From NCBI GenBank assembly GCA_963971405.1, contig OZ020489.1:992001-1056000 (forward strand): a DNA stretch of 64,000 nucleotides, read 5' to 3'. Positions 1 to 9,337 of this stretch are shown piece by piece. The position numbers and the translations under genes were made by a program. Source of the stretch: Psococerastis gibbosa (taxonomy: Eukaryota; Arthropoda; Insecta; Psocodea; Psocidae). Positions within the stretch are counted from its first letter, which is position 1. Each line of letters starts with the position of its first letter. Below the pieces are notes generated by a model. The model was not told the origin of the DNA and searched no databases. It worked only from the letters and a program-made list of their open reading frames with translations.

Positions 1-2003
1 CGTGTTCATCGGTTTTAATGTTGCTGAAAAAAATTCATTCGACAAGAATAAAAAAAATAGCTATTTACTTATTTTATTTTTTTAAAGGTCTTGATATGAT
101 AAGGGTGTCTTAATTTTAATTATTTTGGCTCATTGTATTGTACTTAACATTAAGCAATTGCTCCTGCGTGTTCATCGGTGTAAATGTAGCTAAAAAAAAT
201 TCATACGACAAGAATTAGAAAAATAGCTATTTACTTATTTTATTTTTTTAAAGGTTTTAAAAAGATATAGGTGTCTTAATTTTGCTTATTTTGGCTCATT
301 GTATTGTACTTGACATTGAGCAATTGCTCCTGCGTGTTCATCGGTTTAAATGTTGCTAAAAAAAATTCATTCGACAAGAATAAAAAAAATAGCTATTTAC
401 TTATTTTATTTTTTTTAAAGGTCTTGATATGATAAGGGTGTCTTAATTTTGCTTATTTTGGCTCACTGTATTGTACTTAACATTGAGCTATTGCTCCTGC
501 GTGTTCATCGGTGTAAATGTAGCTAAAAAAAATTCATTCGACAAGAATAAGAAAAATAGCTATTTACTTATTTTATTTTTTTTAAAGGTTTTAAAAAGAT
601 ATAGGTGTCTTAATTTTGCTTATTTTGGCTCAATGTATTGTACATAACATTGAGCAATTGTTTGTGCGTGTTCACCGGTGTAAATGTAGCTAAAAAAAAT
701 TCATTCGACAAGAATAAGAAAAATAGCTATTTACTTTTTTTATTTTTCAAAAGGTCTTGATATGACAAGGGTGTCTTAATTTTGCTTACTTTGGCTCACT
801 GTATTGTATTTAACATTTAACAATTGCTCCTGCGTGTTCATCGGTGTAAATGTAGCTAAAAAAAATTCATTCGACAAGAATACGAAAAATAGCTATATAC
901 TTATTTTATTTTTTTTTAAGGTCTTGATATGACAAATGTGTCTTAATTAGGCTTATTTTGGCTCATTGTATTAAAATCAACATTGAGCCATTGTTCCTGC
1001 GTGTTCATCGGTGTAAATGTAGCTAAAAAAAATTCATTCGACAAGAATAACAAAAATAGCTATTTACTTATTTTATTTTTTTTAAAGGTCTTAAAAAGAT
1101 ATAGGTGTCTTAGTTTTGCTTATTTAGGCTCACTGTATTGTACTTAATATTGGCCACTTGCTCGTGCGTGTTCATCGGTGTAAATGTAGCTACAAAAAAT
1201 TCAATCGACAAGAATACGAAAAATAGCTATTTACTTATTTTATTTTTTTTAAAGGTCTTGATATGACACGGGTGTCTGAATTGTTGCTGGCTTGTTTTGG
1301 CTCAATGTATTGTAATTAACATTGAACAATTGTTCCTGCGTGTTCATCAGTGTAAATGTAGCTAAAAAAAATTCATTCGACAAGAATAAGAAAAATAGCT
1401 ATTTACTTATTTTATTTTTTTAAAGGTTTTAAAAAGATATAGGTGTCTTAATTTTGCTTATTTTGGCTCATTGTATTGTACTTGACATTGAGCAATTGCT
1501 CCTGCGTGTTCGTCGGTTTAAATGTTGCTAAAAAAAATTCATTCGACAAGAATAAGAAAAAAAGCTATTTACTTATTTTATTTTTTTAAAGGTCTTGATA
1601 TGATAAGGGTGTCTTAATTTTGCTTATTTTGGCTCATTGTATTGAAATTAACATTGAGCAATTGCTCTTGCGTGTTCATCGGTGTAAATGTAGCTACAAA
1701 AAATTCATTCGACAAGAATAAGAAAAATAGCTATTTACTTATTTTATTTTTTTTAAAGGTTTTAGAAAAATATAGGTGTCTTAATTTTGCATATTTTGGC
1801 TCAATGTATTGTACTTAACATTGAGCAATTGCTCCTGCGTGTTCATCGGTGTAAATGTAGCTAAAAAAAAATCATACGACAAGAATTAGAAAAATAGCTA
1901 TTTACTTATTTTATTTTTTTAAGGGTCTTGATATGACACGGGTGTCTTAAATTGGCTTATTTTGGCTCATTGTATTGTAGTTAACATTGAGCAATTGCTC
2001 CTG
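1..2003. repeat. Higher-order repeat unit 1 (12 monomers)
   Basis: Twelve distinguishable monomers (m1-m12 here) precede a near-identical restart at 2004. Markers are: m1 with TTTTAATGTTGCTG; m5 with TTTTTCAAAAGG; m6 with ATTAAAATCAAC and the ATGTGTC segment; m7 ending TTGGCCACTTGCTCGTG; m8 with the extra GTTGCTGG that lengthens it to 172 bp; m10 with TTGAAATTAAC; m12 with TTAAGGGTCTTG. The same order returns in the next unit, which is the defining property of a higher-order repeat. Confidence 0.9.
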
Positions 2004-4172
2004 CGTGTTCATCGGTTTTAATGTTGCTGAAAAAAATTCATTCGACAAGAATAAAAAAAATAGCTATTTACTTATTTTATTTTTTTAAAGGTCTTGATAT
2101 GATAAGGGTGTCTTAATTTTAATTATTTTGGCTCATTGTATTGTACTTAACATTAAGCAATTGCTCCTGCGTGTTCGTCGGTGTAAATGTAGCTAAAAAA
2201 AATTCATACGACAAGAATTAGAAAAATAGCTATTTACTTATTTTATTTTTTTAAAGGTTTTAAAAAGATATAGGTGTCTTAATTTTGCTTATTTTGGCTC
2301 ATTGTATTGTACTTGACATTGAGCAATTGCTCCTGCGCGTTCATCGGTTTAAATGTTGCTAAAAAAAAATCATTCGACAAGAATAAAAAAAATAGCTATT
2401 TACTTATTTTATTTTTTTTAAAGGTCTTGATATGATAAGGGTGTCTTAATTTTGCTTATTTTGGCTCACTGTATTGTACTTAACATTGAGCTATTGCTCC
2501 TGCGTGTTCATCGGTGTAAATGTAGCTAAAAAAAATTCATTCGACAAGAATAAGAAAAATAGCTATTTACTTATTTTATTTTTTTTAAAGGTTTTAAAAA
2601 GATATAGGTGTCTTAATTTTGCTTATTTTGGCTCAATGTATTGTACATAACATTGAGCAATTGTTTGTGCGTGTTCACCGGTGTAAATGTAGCTAAAAAA
2701 AATTCATTCGACAAGAATAAGAAAAATAGCTATTTACTTTTTTTATTTTTCAAAAGGTCTTGATATGACAAGGGTGTCTTAATTTTGCTTACTTTGGCTC
2801 ACTGTATTGTATTTAACATTTAACAATTGCTCCTGCGTGTTCATCGGTGTAAATGTAGCTAAAAAAAATTCATTCGACAAGAATACGAAAAATAGCTATA
2901 TACTTATTTTATTTTTTTTGAAGGTCTTGATATGACACATGTGTCTTAATTAGGCTTATTTTGGCTCATTGTATTAAAATCAACATTGAGCCATTGTTCC
3001 TGCGTGTTCATCGGTGTAAATGTAGCTAAAAAAAATTCATTCGACAAGAATAACAAAAATAGCTATTTACTTATTTTATTTTTTTTAAAGGTCTTAAAAA
3101 GATATAGGTGTCTTAGTTTTGCTTATTTAGGCTCACTGTATTGTACTTAATATTGGCCACTTGCTCGTGCGTGTTCATCGGTGTAAATGTAGCTACAAAA
3201 AATTCAATCGACAAGAATACGAAAAATAGCTATTTACTTATTTTATTTTTTTTAAAGGTCTTGATATGACACGGGTGTCTGAATTGTTGCTGGCTTGTTT
3301 TGAATCAATGTATTGTAATTAACATTGAACAATTGTTCCTGCGTGTTCATCAGTGTAAATGTAGCTAAAAAAAATTCATTCGACAAGAATAAGAAAAATA
3401 GCTATTTACTTATTTTATTTTTTTAAAGGTTTTAAAAAGATATAGGTGTCTTAATTTTGCTTATTTTGGCTCATTGTATTGTACTTGACATTGAGCAATT
3501 GCTCCTGCGTGTTCATCGGTTTAAATGTTGCTAAAAAAAATTCATTCGACAAGAATAAGAAAAAAAGCTATTTACTTATTTTATTTTTTTAAAGGTCTTG
3601 ATATGATAAGGGTGTCTTAATTTTGCTTATTTTGGCTCATTGTATTGAAATTAACATTGAGCAATTGCTCTTGCGTGTTCATCGGTGTAAATGTAGCTAC
3701 AAAAAATTCATTCGACAAGAATAAGAAAAATAGCTATTTACTTATTTTTTTTTTTTAAAGGTTTTAGAAAAATATAGGTGTCTTAATTTTGCTTATTTTG
3801 GCTCAATGTATTGTACTTAACATTGAACAATTGTTCCTGCGTGTTCATCGGTGTAAATGTAGCTAAAAAAAATTCATTCGACAAGAATAAGAAAAATAGC
3901 TATTTACTTATTTTATTTTTTTTAAAGGTTTTAGAAAGATATAGGTGTCTTAATTTTGCTTATTTTGGCTCAATGTATTGTACTTAACATTGAGCAATTG
4001 CTCCTGCGTGTTCATCGGTGTAAATGTAGCTAAAAAAAAATCATACGACAAGAATTAGAAAAATAGCTATTTACTTATTTTATTTTTTTAAGGGTCTTGA
4101 TATGACACGGGTGTCTTAAATTGGCTTATTTTGGCTCATTGTATTGTAGTTAACATTGAGCAATTGCTCCTG
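2004..4172. repeat. Higher-order repeat unit 2 (13 monomers)
   Basis: This unit repeats the m1-m12 order of the preceding unit with few substitutions. One additional monomer lies between m11 and m12, at about 3840-4005, so the unit is 2169 bp instead of 2003 bp. The extra monomer resembles m11 but has TTTTAGAAAGATATAGG and ends in the GAGCAATTGCTC form. This fits unequal exchange or local duplication of one monomer. Confidence 0.88.
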
Positions 4173-5674
4173 CGTGTTCATCGGTTTAAATGTTGCTGAA
4201 AAAAATTCATTCGACAAGAATAAAAAAAATAGCTATTTACTTATTTTATTTTTTTAAAGGTCTTGATATGATAAGGGTGTCTTAATTTTAATTATTTTGG
4301 CTCATTGTATTGTACTTAACATTAAGCAATTGCTCCTGCGTGTTCATCGGTGTAAATGTAGCTAAAAAAAATTCATACGACAAGAATTAGAAAAATAGCT
4401 ATTTACTTATTTTATTTTTTTAAAGGTTTTAAAAAGTTATAGGTGTCTTAATTTTGCTTATTTTGGCTCATTGTATTGTACTTGACATTGAGCAATTGCT
4501 CCTGCGTGTTCATCGGTGTAAATGTAGCTAAAAAAAATTCATTCGACAAGAATAACAAAAATAGCTATTTACTTATTTTATTTTTTTTAAAGGTCTTAAA
4601 AAGATATAGGTGTCTTAGTTTTGCTTATTTAGGCTCACTGTATTGTACTTAATATTGGCCACTTGCTCGTGCGTGTTCATCGGTGTAAATGTAGCTACAA
4701 AAAATTCAATCGACAAGAATACGAAAAATAGCTATTTACTTATTTTATTTTTTTTAAAGGTCTTGATATGACACGGGTGTCTGAATTGTTGCTGGCTTGT
4801 TTTGAATCAATGTATTGTAATTAACATTGAACAATTGTTCCTGCGTGTTCATCAGTGTAAATGTAGCTAAAAAAAATTCATTCGACAAGAATAAGAAAAA
4901 TAGCTATTTACTTATTTTATTTTTTTAAAGGTTTTAAAAAGATATAGGTGTCTTAATTTTGCTTATTTTGGCTCATTGTATTGTACTTGACATTGAGCAA
5001 TTGCTCCTGCGTGTTCATCGGTTTAAATGTTGCTAAAAAAAATTCATTCGACAAGAATAAGAAAAAAAGCTATTTACTTATTTTATTTTTTTAAAGGTCT
5101 TGATATGATAAGGGTGTCTTAATTTTGCTTATTTTGGCTCATTGTATTGAAATTAACATTGAGCAATTGCTCTTGCGTGTTCATCGGTGTAAATGTAGCT
5201 ACAAAAAATTCATTCGACAAGAATAAGAAAAATAGCTATTTACTTATTTTATTTTTTTTAAAGGTTTTAGAAAAATATAGGTGTCTTAATTTTGCTTATT
5301 TTGGCTCAATGTATTGTACTTAACATTGAACAATTGTTCCTGCGTGTTCATCGGTGTAAATGTAGCTAAAAAAAATTCATTCGACAAGAATAAGAAAAAT
5401 AGCTATTTACTTATTTTATTTTTTTTAAAGGTTTTAGAAAGATATAGGTGTCTTAATTTTGCTTATTTTGACTCAATGTATTGTACTTAACATTGAGCAA
5501 TTGCTCCTGCGTGTTCATCGGTGTAAATGTAGCTAAAAAAAAATCATACGACAAGAATTAGAAAAATAGCTATTTACTTATTTTATTTTTTTAAGGGTCT
5601 TGATATGACACGGGTGTCTTAAATTGGCTTATTTTGGCTCATTGTATTGTAGTTAACATTGAGCAATTGCTCCT
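4173..5674. repeat. Higher-order repeat unit 3 (9 monomers, m3-m6 missing)
   Basis: The unit begins with m1 and m2, then passes directly at about 4505 into m7, recognised by AATAACAAAAATAGC and TTGGCCACTTGCTCGTG. It continues through m8-m11, the extra m11-like monomer and m12. Total length is 1502 bp. The order shows loss of four whole monomers (m3-m6) with phase kept, as expected from unequal recombination between monomers. Confidence 0.87.
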
Positions 5675-6677
5675 GCGTGTTCATCGGTTTAAATGTTGCT
5701 GAAAAAAATTCATTCGACAAGAATAAAAAAAATAGCTATTTACTTATTTTATTTTTTTAAAGGTCTTGATATGATAAGGGTGTCTTAATTTTAATTATTT
5801 TGGCTCATTGTATTGTACTTAACATTAAGCAATTGCTCCTGCGTGTTCATCGGTGTAAATGTAGCTAAAAAAAATTCATACGACAAGAATTAGAAAAATA
5901 GCTATTTACTTATTTTATTTTTTTAAAGGTTTTAAAAAGTTATAGGTGTCTTAATTTTGCTTATTTTGGCTCATTGTATTGTACTTGACATTGAGCAATT
6001 GCTCCTGCGTGTTCATCGGTTTAAATGTTGCTAAAAAAAATTCATTCGACAAGAATAAAAAAAATAGCTATTTACTTATTTTATTTTTTTTAAAGGTCTT
6101 GATATGATAAGGGTGTCTTAATTTTGCTTATTTTGGCTCACTGTATTGTACTTAACATTGAGCTATTGCTCCTGCGTGTTCATCGGTGTAAATGTAGCTA
6201 AAAAAAATTCATTCGACAAGAATAAGAAAAATAGCTATTTACTTATTTTATTTTTTTTAAAGGTTTTAAAAAGATATAGGTGTCTTAATTTTGCTTATTT
6301 TGGCTCAACGTATTGTACATAACATTGAGCAATTGTTTGTGCGTGTTCATCGGTGTAAATGTAGCTAAAAAAAATTCATTCGACAAGAATAAGAAAAATA
6401 GCTATTTACTTTTTTTATTTTTCAAAAGGTCTTGATATGACAAGGGTGTCTTAATTTTGCTTACTTTGGCTCACTGTATTGTATTTAACATTTAACAATT
6501 GCTCCTGCGTGTTCATCGGTGTAAATGTAGCTAAAAAAAATTCATTCGACAAGAATACGAAAAATAGCTATATACTTATTTTATTTTTTTTTAAGGTCTT
6601 GATATGACACATGTGTCTTAATTTGGCTTATTTTGGCTCATTGTATTAAAATCAACATTGAGCCATTGTTCCTGCGT
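5675..6677. repeat. Higher-order repeat unit 4, first half (m1-m6), split by the element pair
   Basis: Six monomers follow the m1-m6 order. The last ends in ATTAAAATCAACATTGAGCC and TTCCTGCGT. The expected m7 is not here but resumes at 11985, after the two mobile-element copies. No satellite sequence appears lost between 6677 and 11985. Confidence 0.88.
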
Positions 6678-6766
6678 ACGAGCGGGCCATAACGTTATCC
6701 GGTAGCGGTGTGTATTTTCTTATGGGCGATGAACCATCACTCTGATTTGCATAACGTTAGGCGGTA
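6678..6766. repeat. Left end of element copy 1: outer and inner inverted boxes
   Basis: The outer box at 6678-6702 begins ACGAGCGGGCCATAACG and continues TTATCCGG. It matches the reverse complement of the right outer box (9301-9325) at 21 of 25 positions. An inner box at 6749-6766 reads GCATAACGTTAGGCGGTA. Duplicated subterminal boxes of this kind are often recombinase-binding sites; that role is inferred. Confidence 0.8.
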
Positions 6767-7027
6767 ATTCCGTGACCGTACAACGTCGCTATAGGGATCC
6801 CTTATTGGACAGTTCATAGCCATATGCAGCTGCGACTTTGTTCGATGAATGGACATTGAGTTTTAGACTGGTGTTTGGGAAAACTAAAAGAGCCGGTCCG
6901 AGTTTACTCGAACATGCTTTCCTATTTGATCAATTAGTAGATTGATAATATGAGTAATTTCATGCTAAATAATTTTCCTATAGTTAAATTTCGGATCCCT
7001 CGATGTCCCCATGACCGTAGCCAGATT

Positions 7028-7628
7028 GGGGGGGGGGGGGGGGTCATCTGGCATCCCTGAATGTGAGGTAACTTCATAATATTTTAAAATCCTTAAAACT
7101 CGCTCCATTGTATATAGTGTACGCTGCAAACATTGGGGGGGGGGGGTTGGGCCCGGATCAGTTCAGGATCTTGGATTTTTATTACTGGGGCGCCAATAAG
7201 GTGCATAAATGAAATGGCCTTTCTCTGTCAAGTAGTGGTAAAGAATTGGGGCAGCACTACTGGCAGGGGGGGGGGGGCTAGAGTCAATGGCGTAGCCGGA
7301 ATTTTTTTTGGGGGGTCTGGTTTTCATGCAGCATCAATACATAAATTTTGCCCAATTACGATAGGCTTTCGAAGGGGGCAGTGTTTCATTTGGCACTTCC
7401 CCACCCCCGATTTTTTAAAATGTTACAAAAATATAGAAAAGCCGTTCTCATGGACTAATTAGGGGCATGATTTTAATTTCCCTTGCCTAGGCCGAAGGGG
7501 GGCCCGGCGGTTTCCCCCGGGGAAAGCTTCTTAAAATATAGGCCTGAAATGGTTTGTCGGCAAAAAAATGATTTTGGAGACGATAACTTTATTAACATGG
7601 AAACAGGTGTCCATTTGGGGGGGGGGGG
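7028..7628 (+). repeat. Cluster of four long G runs in element copy 1
   Basis: Plus-strand G runs lie at 7028-7043 (16), 7135-7146 (12), 7266-7277 (12) and 7617-7628 (12). The same four positions carry G runs of other lengths in the other two copies. All lie on one strand, so they could form G-quadruplexes in single-stranded DNA or RNA; that is inference. Exact run lengths may be affected by sequencing error. Confidence 0.85.
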
Positions 7629-7666
7629 TCCAGACCCAGCTGACCCTCCCCCCTCGGCTACGCCAC
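7287..7666. mobile_element. Possible nested small transposon with GGCGTAGCCG inverted ends (copy 1)
   Basis: The left arm ATGGCGTAGCCGG at 7287-7299, followed at 7312-7320 by GGGTCTGG, is mirrored on the right by CCAGACCC at about 7630-7637 and CGGCTACGCCAC at 7655-7666. The two arms thus share GGCGTAGCCG, then a spacer, then GGGTCTGG, in inverted orientation about 380 bp apart. Termini containing GGCGTAGCC are common among animal DNA transposons, particularly hAT-type; I recall this only generally. The interior has no coding capacity. Confidence 0.5.
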
Positions 7667-7800
7667 TAGCTGGAGTCCCCCCTGAGGAAATATTTAATGA
7701 GGCAGGTGCGGAAAAAAAAGGTTTTTCCTACCAGTATTTTAAATGTTTACTTGTAGCTGCAATTGTAGGTATCTCCCATCTTTACGGAGCATATCCTATC

Positions 7801-7987
7801 AACAACGAATATTTTTCTGTTCACGCATCAGACTTTCGAATTTAACAGGTTAAATCACGCATGAATGCCCTATTTTAATATTTAATATTTCTTTACAGTG
7901 CTGGTGGATAAATAGGCTAAAGTACAAAATCTGCAAATGCTAAGTTATGCAACTGTGTTGTATATAGTCCAGATCCGGAAATTCGTG
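7801..7987. repeat. Internal diverged direct duplication, member A (copy 1)
   Basis: Member A shares an ordered series of matches with member B at 8245-8438: GTTCACGC, ACTTTCGAA against GCTTTCAAA, ACGCATGAATGCCCTATTTT against ACGCATGGATGCCC, then GCTGGTGGAT, GGCTAAA, CTGCAAATG, TAGTTATGCAA, GTGTTGTATA and AGTCCAGAT. It is an old duplication, because both members are present and similarly diverged in all three element copies. Confidence 0.75.
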
Positions 7988-8244
7988 CCTTTCCCAATGG
8001 ATTTGACTTGATAATTCACCCTTGACCCTAGATACCTAGTCCCAATGTACCTACATAAAGGCGAAGTTATCTTTTGAAAATCAAGATTTACGGTACCTAT
8101 TATTTTTCGCCTATTTATTCAAATTCTCCCTCCCTGGGGGATATCCTCTGGCTCCCCTGTTTGCAGTTACATATACTTACATAATAATTATATTAATAAC
8201 TTACTTCTATAATCTAAAGTTTTTTTTCGGTGTCAAAAATTGAT

Positions 8245-8438
8245 AACAATGATTATGTTCACGCAACAGGCTTTCAAAATGAATTTGATAAACAACGCAT
8301 GGATGCCCTATTTTATTATTTAATATTTTTTAACATTGTTATTTGCTGGTGGATGAAATTAATTGGCTAAAATTATAAAAACTGCAAATGTTTAGTTATG
8401 CAATCGTGTTGTATACAGTCCAGATGTGAAGATTCATG
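8245..8438. repeat. Internal diverged direct duplication, member B (copy 1)
   Basis: This is the partner of 7801-7987 and lies about 445 bp downstream in the same orientation. It ends in GTCCAGATGTGAAGATTCATG where member A ends in GTCCAGATCCGGAAATTCGTG. Neither member has an open frame that survives in all copies. Confidence 0.75.
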
Positions 8439-8476
8439 TTATATCATTATCATAAATTAAATAATTATATCCTCCA

Positions 8477-8494
8477 TCATGCACAACTGCATGA
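8477..8494. repeat. Short perfect hairpin in element copy 1
   Basis: TCATGCA and TGCATGA are perfect reverse complements separated by CAAC. The hairpin is unchanged in copy 2 (11122-11139) and copy 3 (17622-17639). It is too far from the right end to be a typical Helitron terminal hairpin, and its function is unknown. Confidence 0.6.
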
Positions 8495-8960
8495 GATCAT
8501 CGACAGATCACTTTATGAGGCAGAACGAGTTCTAATTGAAAATATTCAAGTAAATTTAATTGTTATGCAACTTGACAAGGGTAACCAATAAACTCCAAGA
8601 AATCCAGCAAATTTGGAGCAGCCTATAACTCAAAAAAGAAAACCGCTTTGGGTATTTCGTTGACCCTTGAAAACAATCTCATGACAACTTTTCACATTCA
8701 GAAATGTGGTTTGAATATCGTAAGCCGCTAATAGATACCCCGTTAATGCCGCGTATATAGTCTACGATATAATATAATTATTAACAATATAATTCATTTT
8801 CCAAAAGCATCATACACTTTATTTTACTTTTTAGTGATATTTGTAGCCTACCTACTTTTAAATTAAATATAGAATTTTTTACATTAATTTAATATTTATT
8901 ATTATTATTTTAAATTGTAGCGCAAAAAATCAATAAAGTCATCATATTAAATTGCGGCGA

Positions 8961-8975
8961 CCCCCCCCCCCCCCC
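8961..8975 (+). repeat. C run in element copy 1
   Basis: Fifteen consecutive C are followed by ACCCTGCCCC. The corresponding runs are 13 C in copy 2 and 12 C in copy 3. The run is on the opposite strand sense to the four G runs near the left end. Confidence 0.85.
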
Positions 8976-9262
8976 ACCCTGCCCCAAATAAAAATTCGAC
9001 TGAGCCCGTCCATACAGTTCAACCGACGGTTCACTGCGGTTTCAAGCCAATCAGATGGCCGTGATTTCGCGCCAATTCTATTGCATTGAACCGACGAAAA
9101 CACGCCATTATAGTAAACCTAATATATTAATTATCAATTAATTAAGTCGGTTTGCAAACTTTTTACTTAACTAGGAGGCTTCGTATGCCGCATACTTCCA
9201 CCTTGAACCCAAGACAAAGCAATAATAGCGATTAATATTGAAGAAAACTGGAATTTAAAAAT

Positions 9263-9325
9263 TACCGGATAACGTTATGGCAGGCTGGTGCTACGCGTGT
9301 CCGCCTAGCGTTATGGCCCGCCCGT
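9263..9325. repeat. Right end of element copy 1: inner and outer inverted boxes
   Basis: The inner box TACCGGATAACGTTATGGC at 9263-9281 is the reverse complement of the left outer box core. The outer box at 9301-9325 starts CCGCCTAGCGTTATGGC and reads, reversed, ACGGGCGGGCCATAACG then CTAGGCGG. Eight further bases, ATAGGTGT, follow before the element stops, so the right terminus extends beyond the inverted repeat while the left does not. Confidence 0.8.
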
Positions 9326-9333
9326 ATAGGTGT

Positions 9334-9337
9334 ATGT
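9334..9337. other. 4-bp spacer between tandem element copies 1 and 2
   Basis: ATGT separates the TATAGGTGT end of copy 1 from the ACGAG start of copy 2. It is not satellite sequence in the expected register. If the terminal GT is counted as part of the element start, the spacer shrinks to AT. Confidence 0.7.

Larger units (their letters stand above)
1..6677. repeat. AT-rich satellite array, left block (about 40 monomers)
   Basis: Tandem copies of a 166-167 bp monomer occupy the whole stretch. The landmark GCGTGTTCATCGG recurs at 167, 333, 500, 667, 833, 1000, 1167, 1339, 1505, 1671, 1838 and 2004, giving steps of 166-167 bp with one 172-bp step. Each monomer reads in order: GTTCATCGGTGTAAATGTAG, an A run, ATTCATTCGACAAGAATA, the palindrome AAATAGCTATTT, a T-rich tract, AAAGGT, either TTGATATGA or TTAAAAAGATATAGG, GTGTCTTAA, TTTTGGCTCA, and a usually palindromic AGCAATTGCT segment. 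Two classes largely alternate, so the basic unit is close to a 333-bp dimer. There is no gene, and frames break quickly because 167 is not a multiple of three. Length and AT-richness resemble centromeric satellites of animals, which is inference. Confidence 0.97.
6678..9333. mobile_element. Non-autonomous mobile element, copy 1 (2656 bp)
   Basis: The sequence leaves the satellite at 6678 with ACGAGCGGGCCATAACG and ends with the inverted counterpart at 9301-9325 followed by TATAGGTGT. The boundaries are set by comparison with uninterrupted m6/m7 junctions at 1002/1003 and 3005/3006 and are uncertain by up to 2 bp, because GT is present on both sides. No transposase or other credible frame is present; the 109- and 120-codon open frames are proline- and glycine-rich translations across G runs. 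Inside are four G runs, a C run, an apparent nested small transposon, a diverged 190-bp direct duplication and AT-rich non-coding sequence from about 8440 to 9260. Compared with the other copies this one lacks about 8 bp near 8700. The family is not certain: inverted ends suggest a DNA transposon, while the absence of a clear target duplication and the head-to-tail pairing suggest a rolling-circle type. Orientation is arbitrary. Confidence 0.85.

Noticed and set aside
6899..6910. Small inverted repeat CGAGTTTACTCG in the element
   Set aside because: Five-base arms are too short to be meaningful on their own, although it is present in all three copies.
7133..7845. Open frames of 109 and 120 codons in element copy 1, with partial equivalents in copies 2 and 3
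   Set aside because: They run through homopolymer G and C runs whose lengths differ between copies, so the frame is not preserved. In copy 3 the homologous region gives two overlapping frames in different phases. No recognisable protein family.
6678..9333. Classical Helitron
   Set aside because: No 5' TC start, no CTRR end with a nearby 3' hairpin, and insertion is not between A and T. A related rolling-circle type remains possible only because there is no target duplication and a tandem dimer exists.
6678..9333. Tc1/mariner element inserted at TA
   Set aside because: TA occurs next to the inverted ends (GTACGAG, CCGTATAG), but the empty-site comparison shows no TA at the insertion point, so a TA duplication does not fit.
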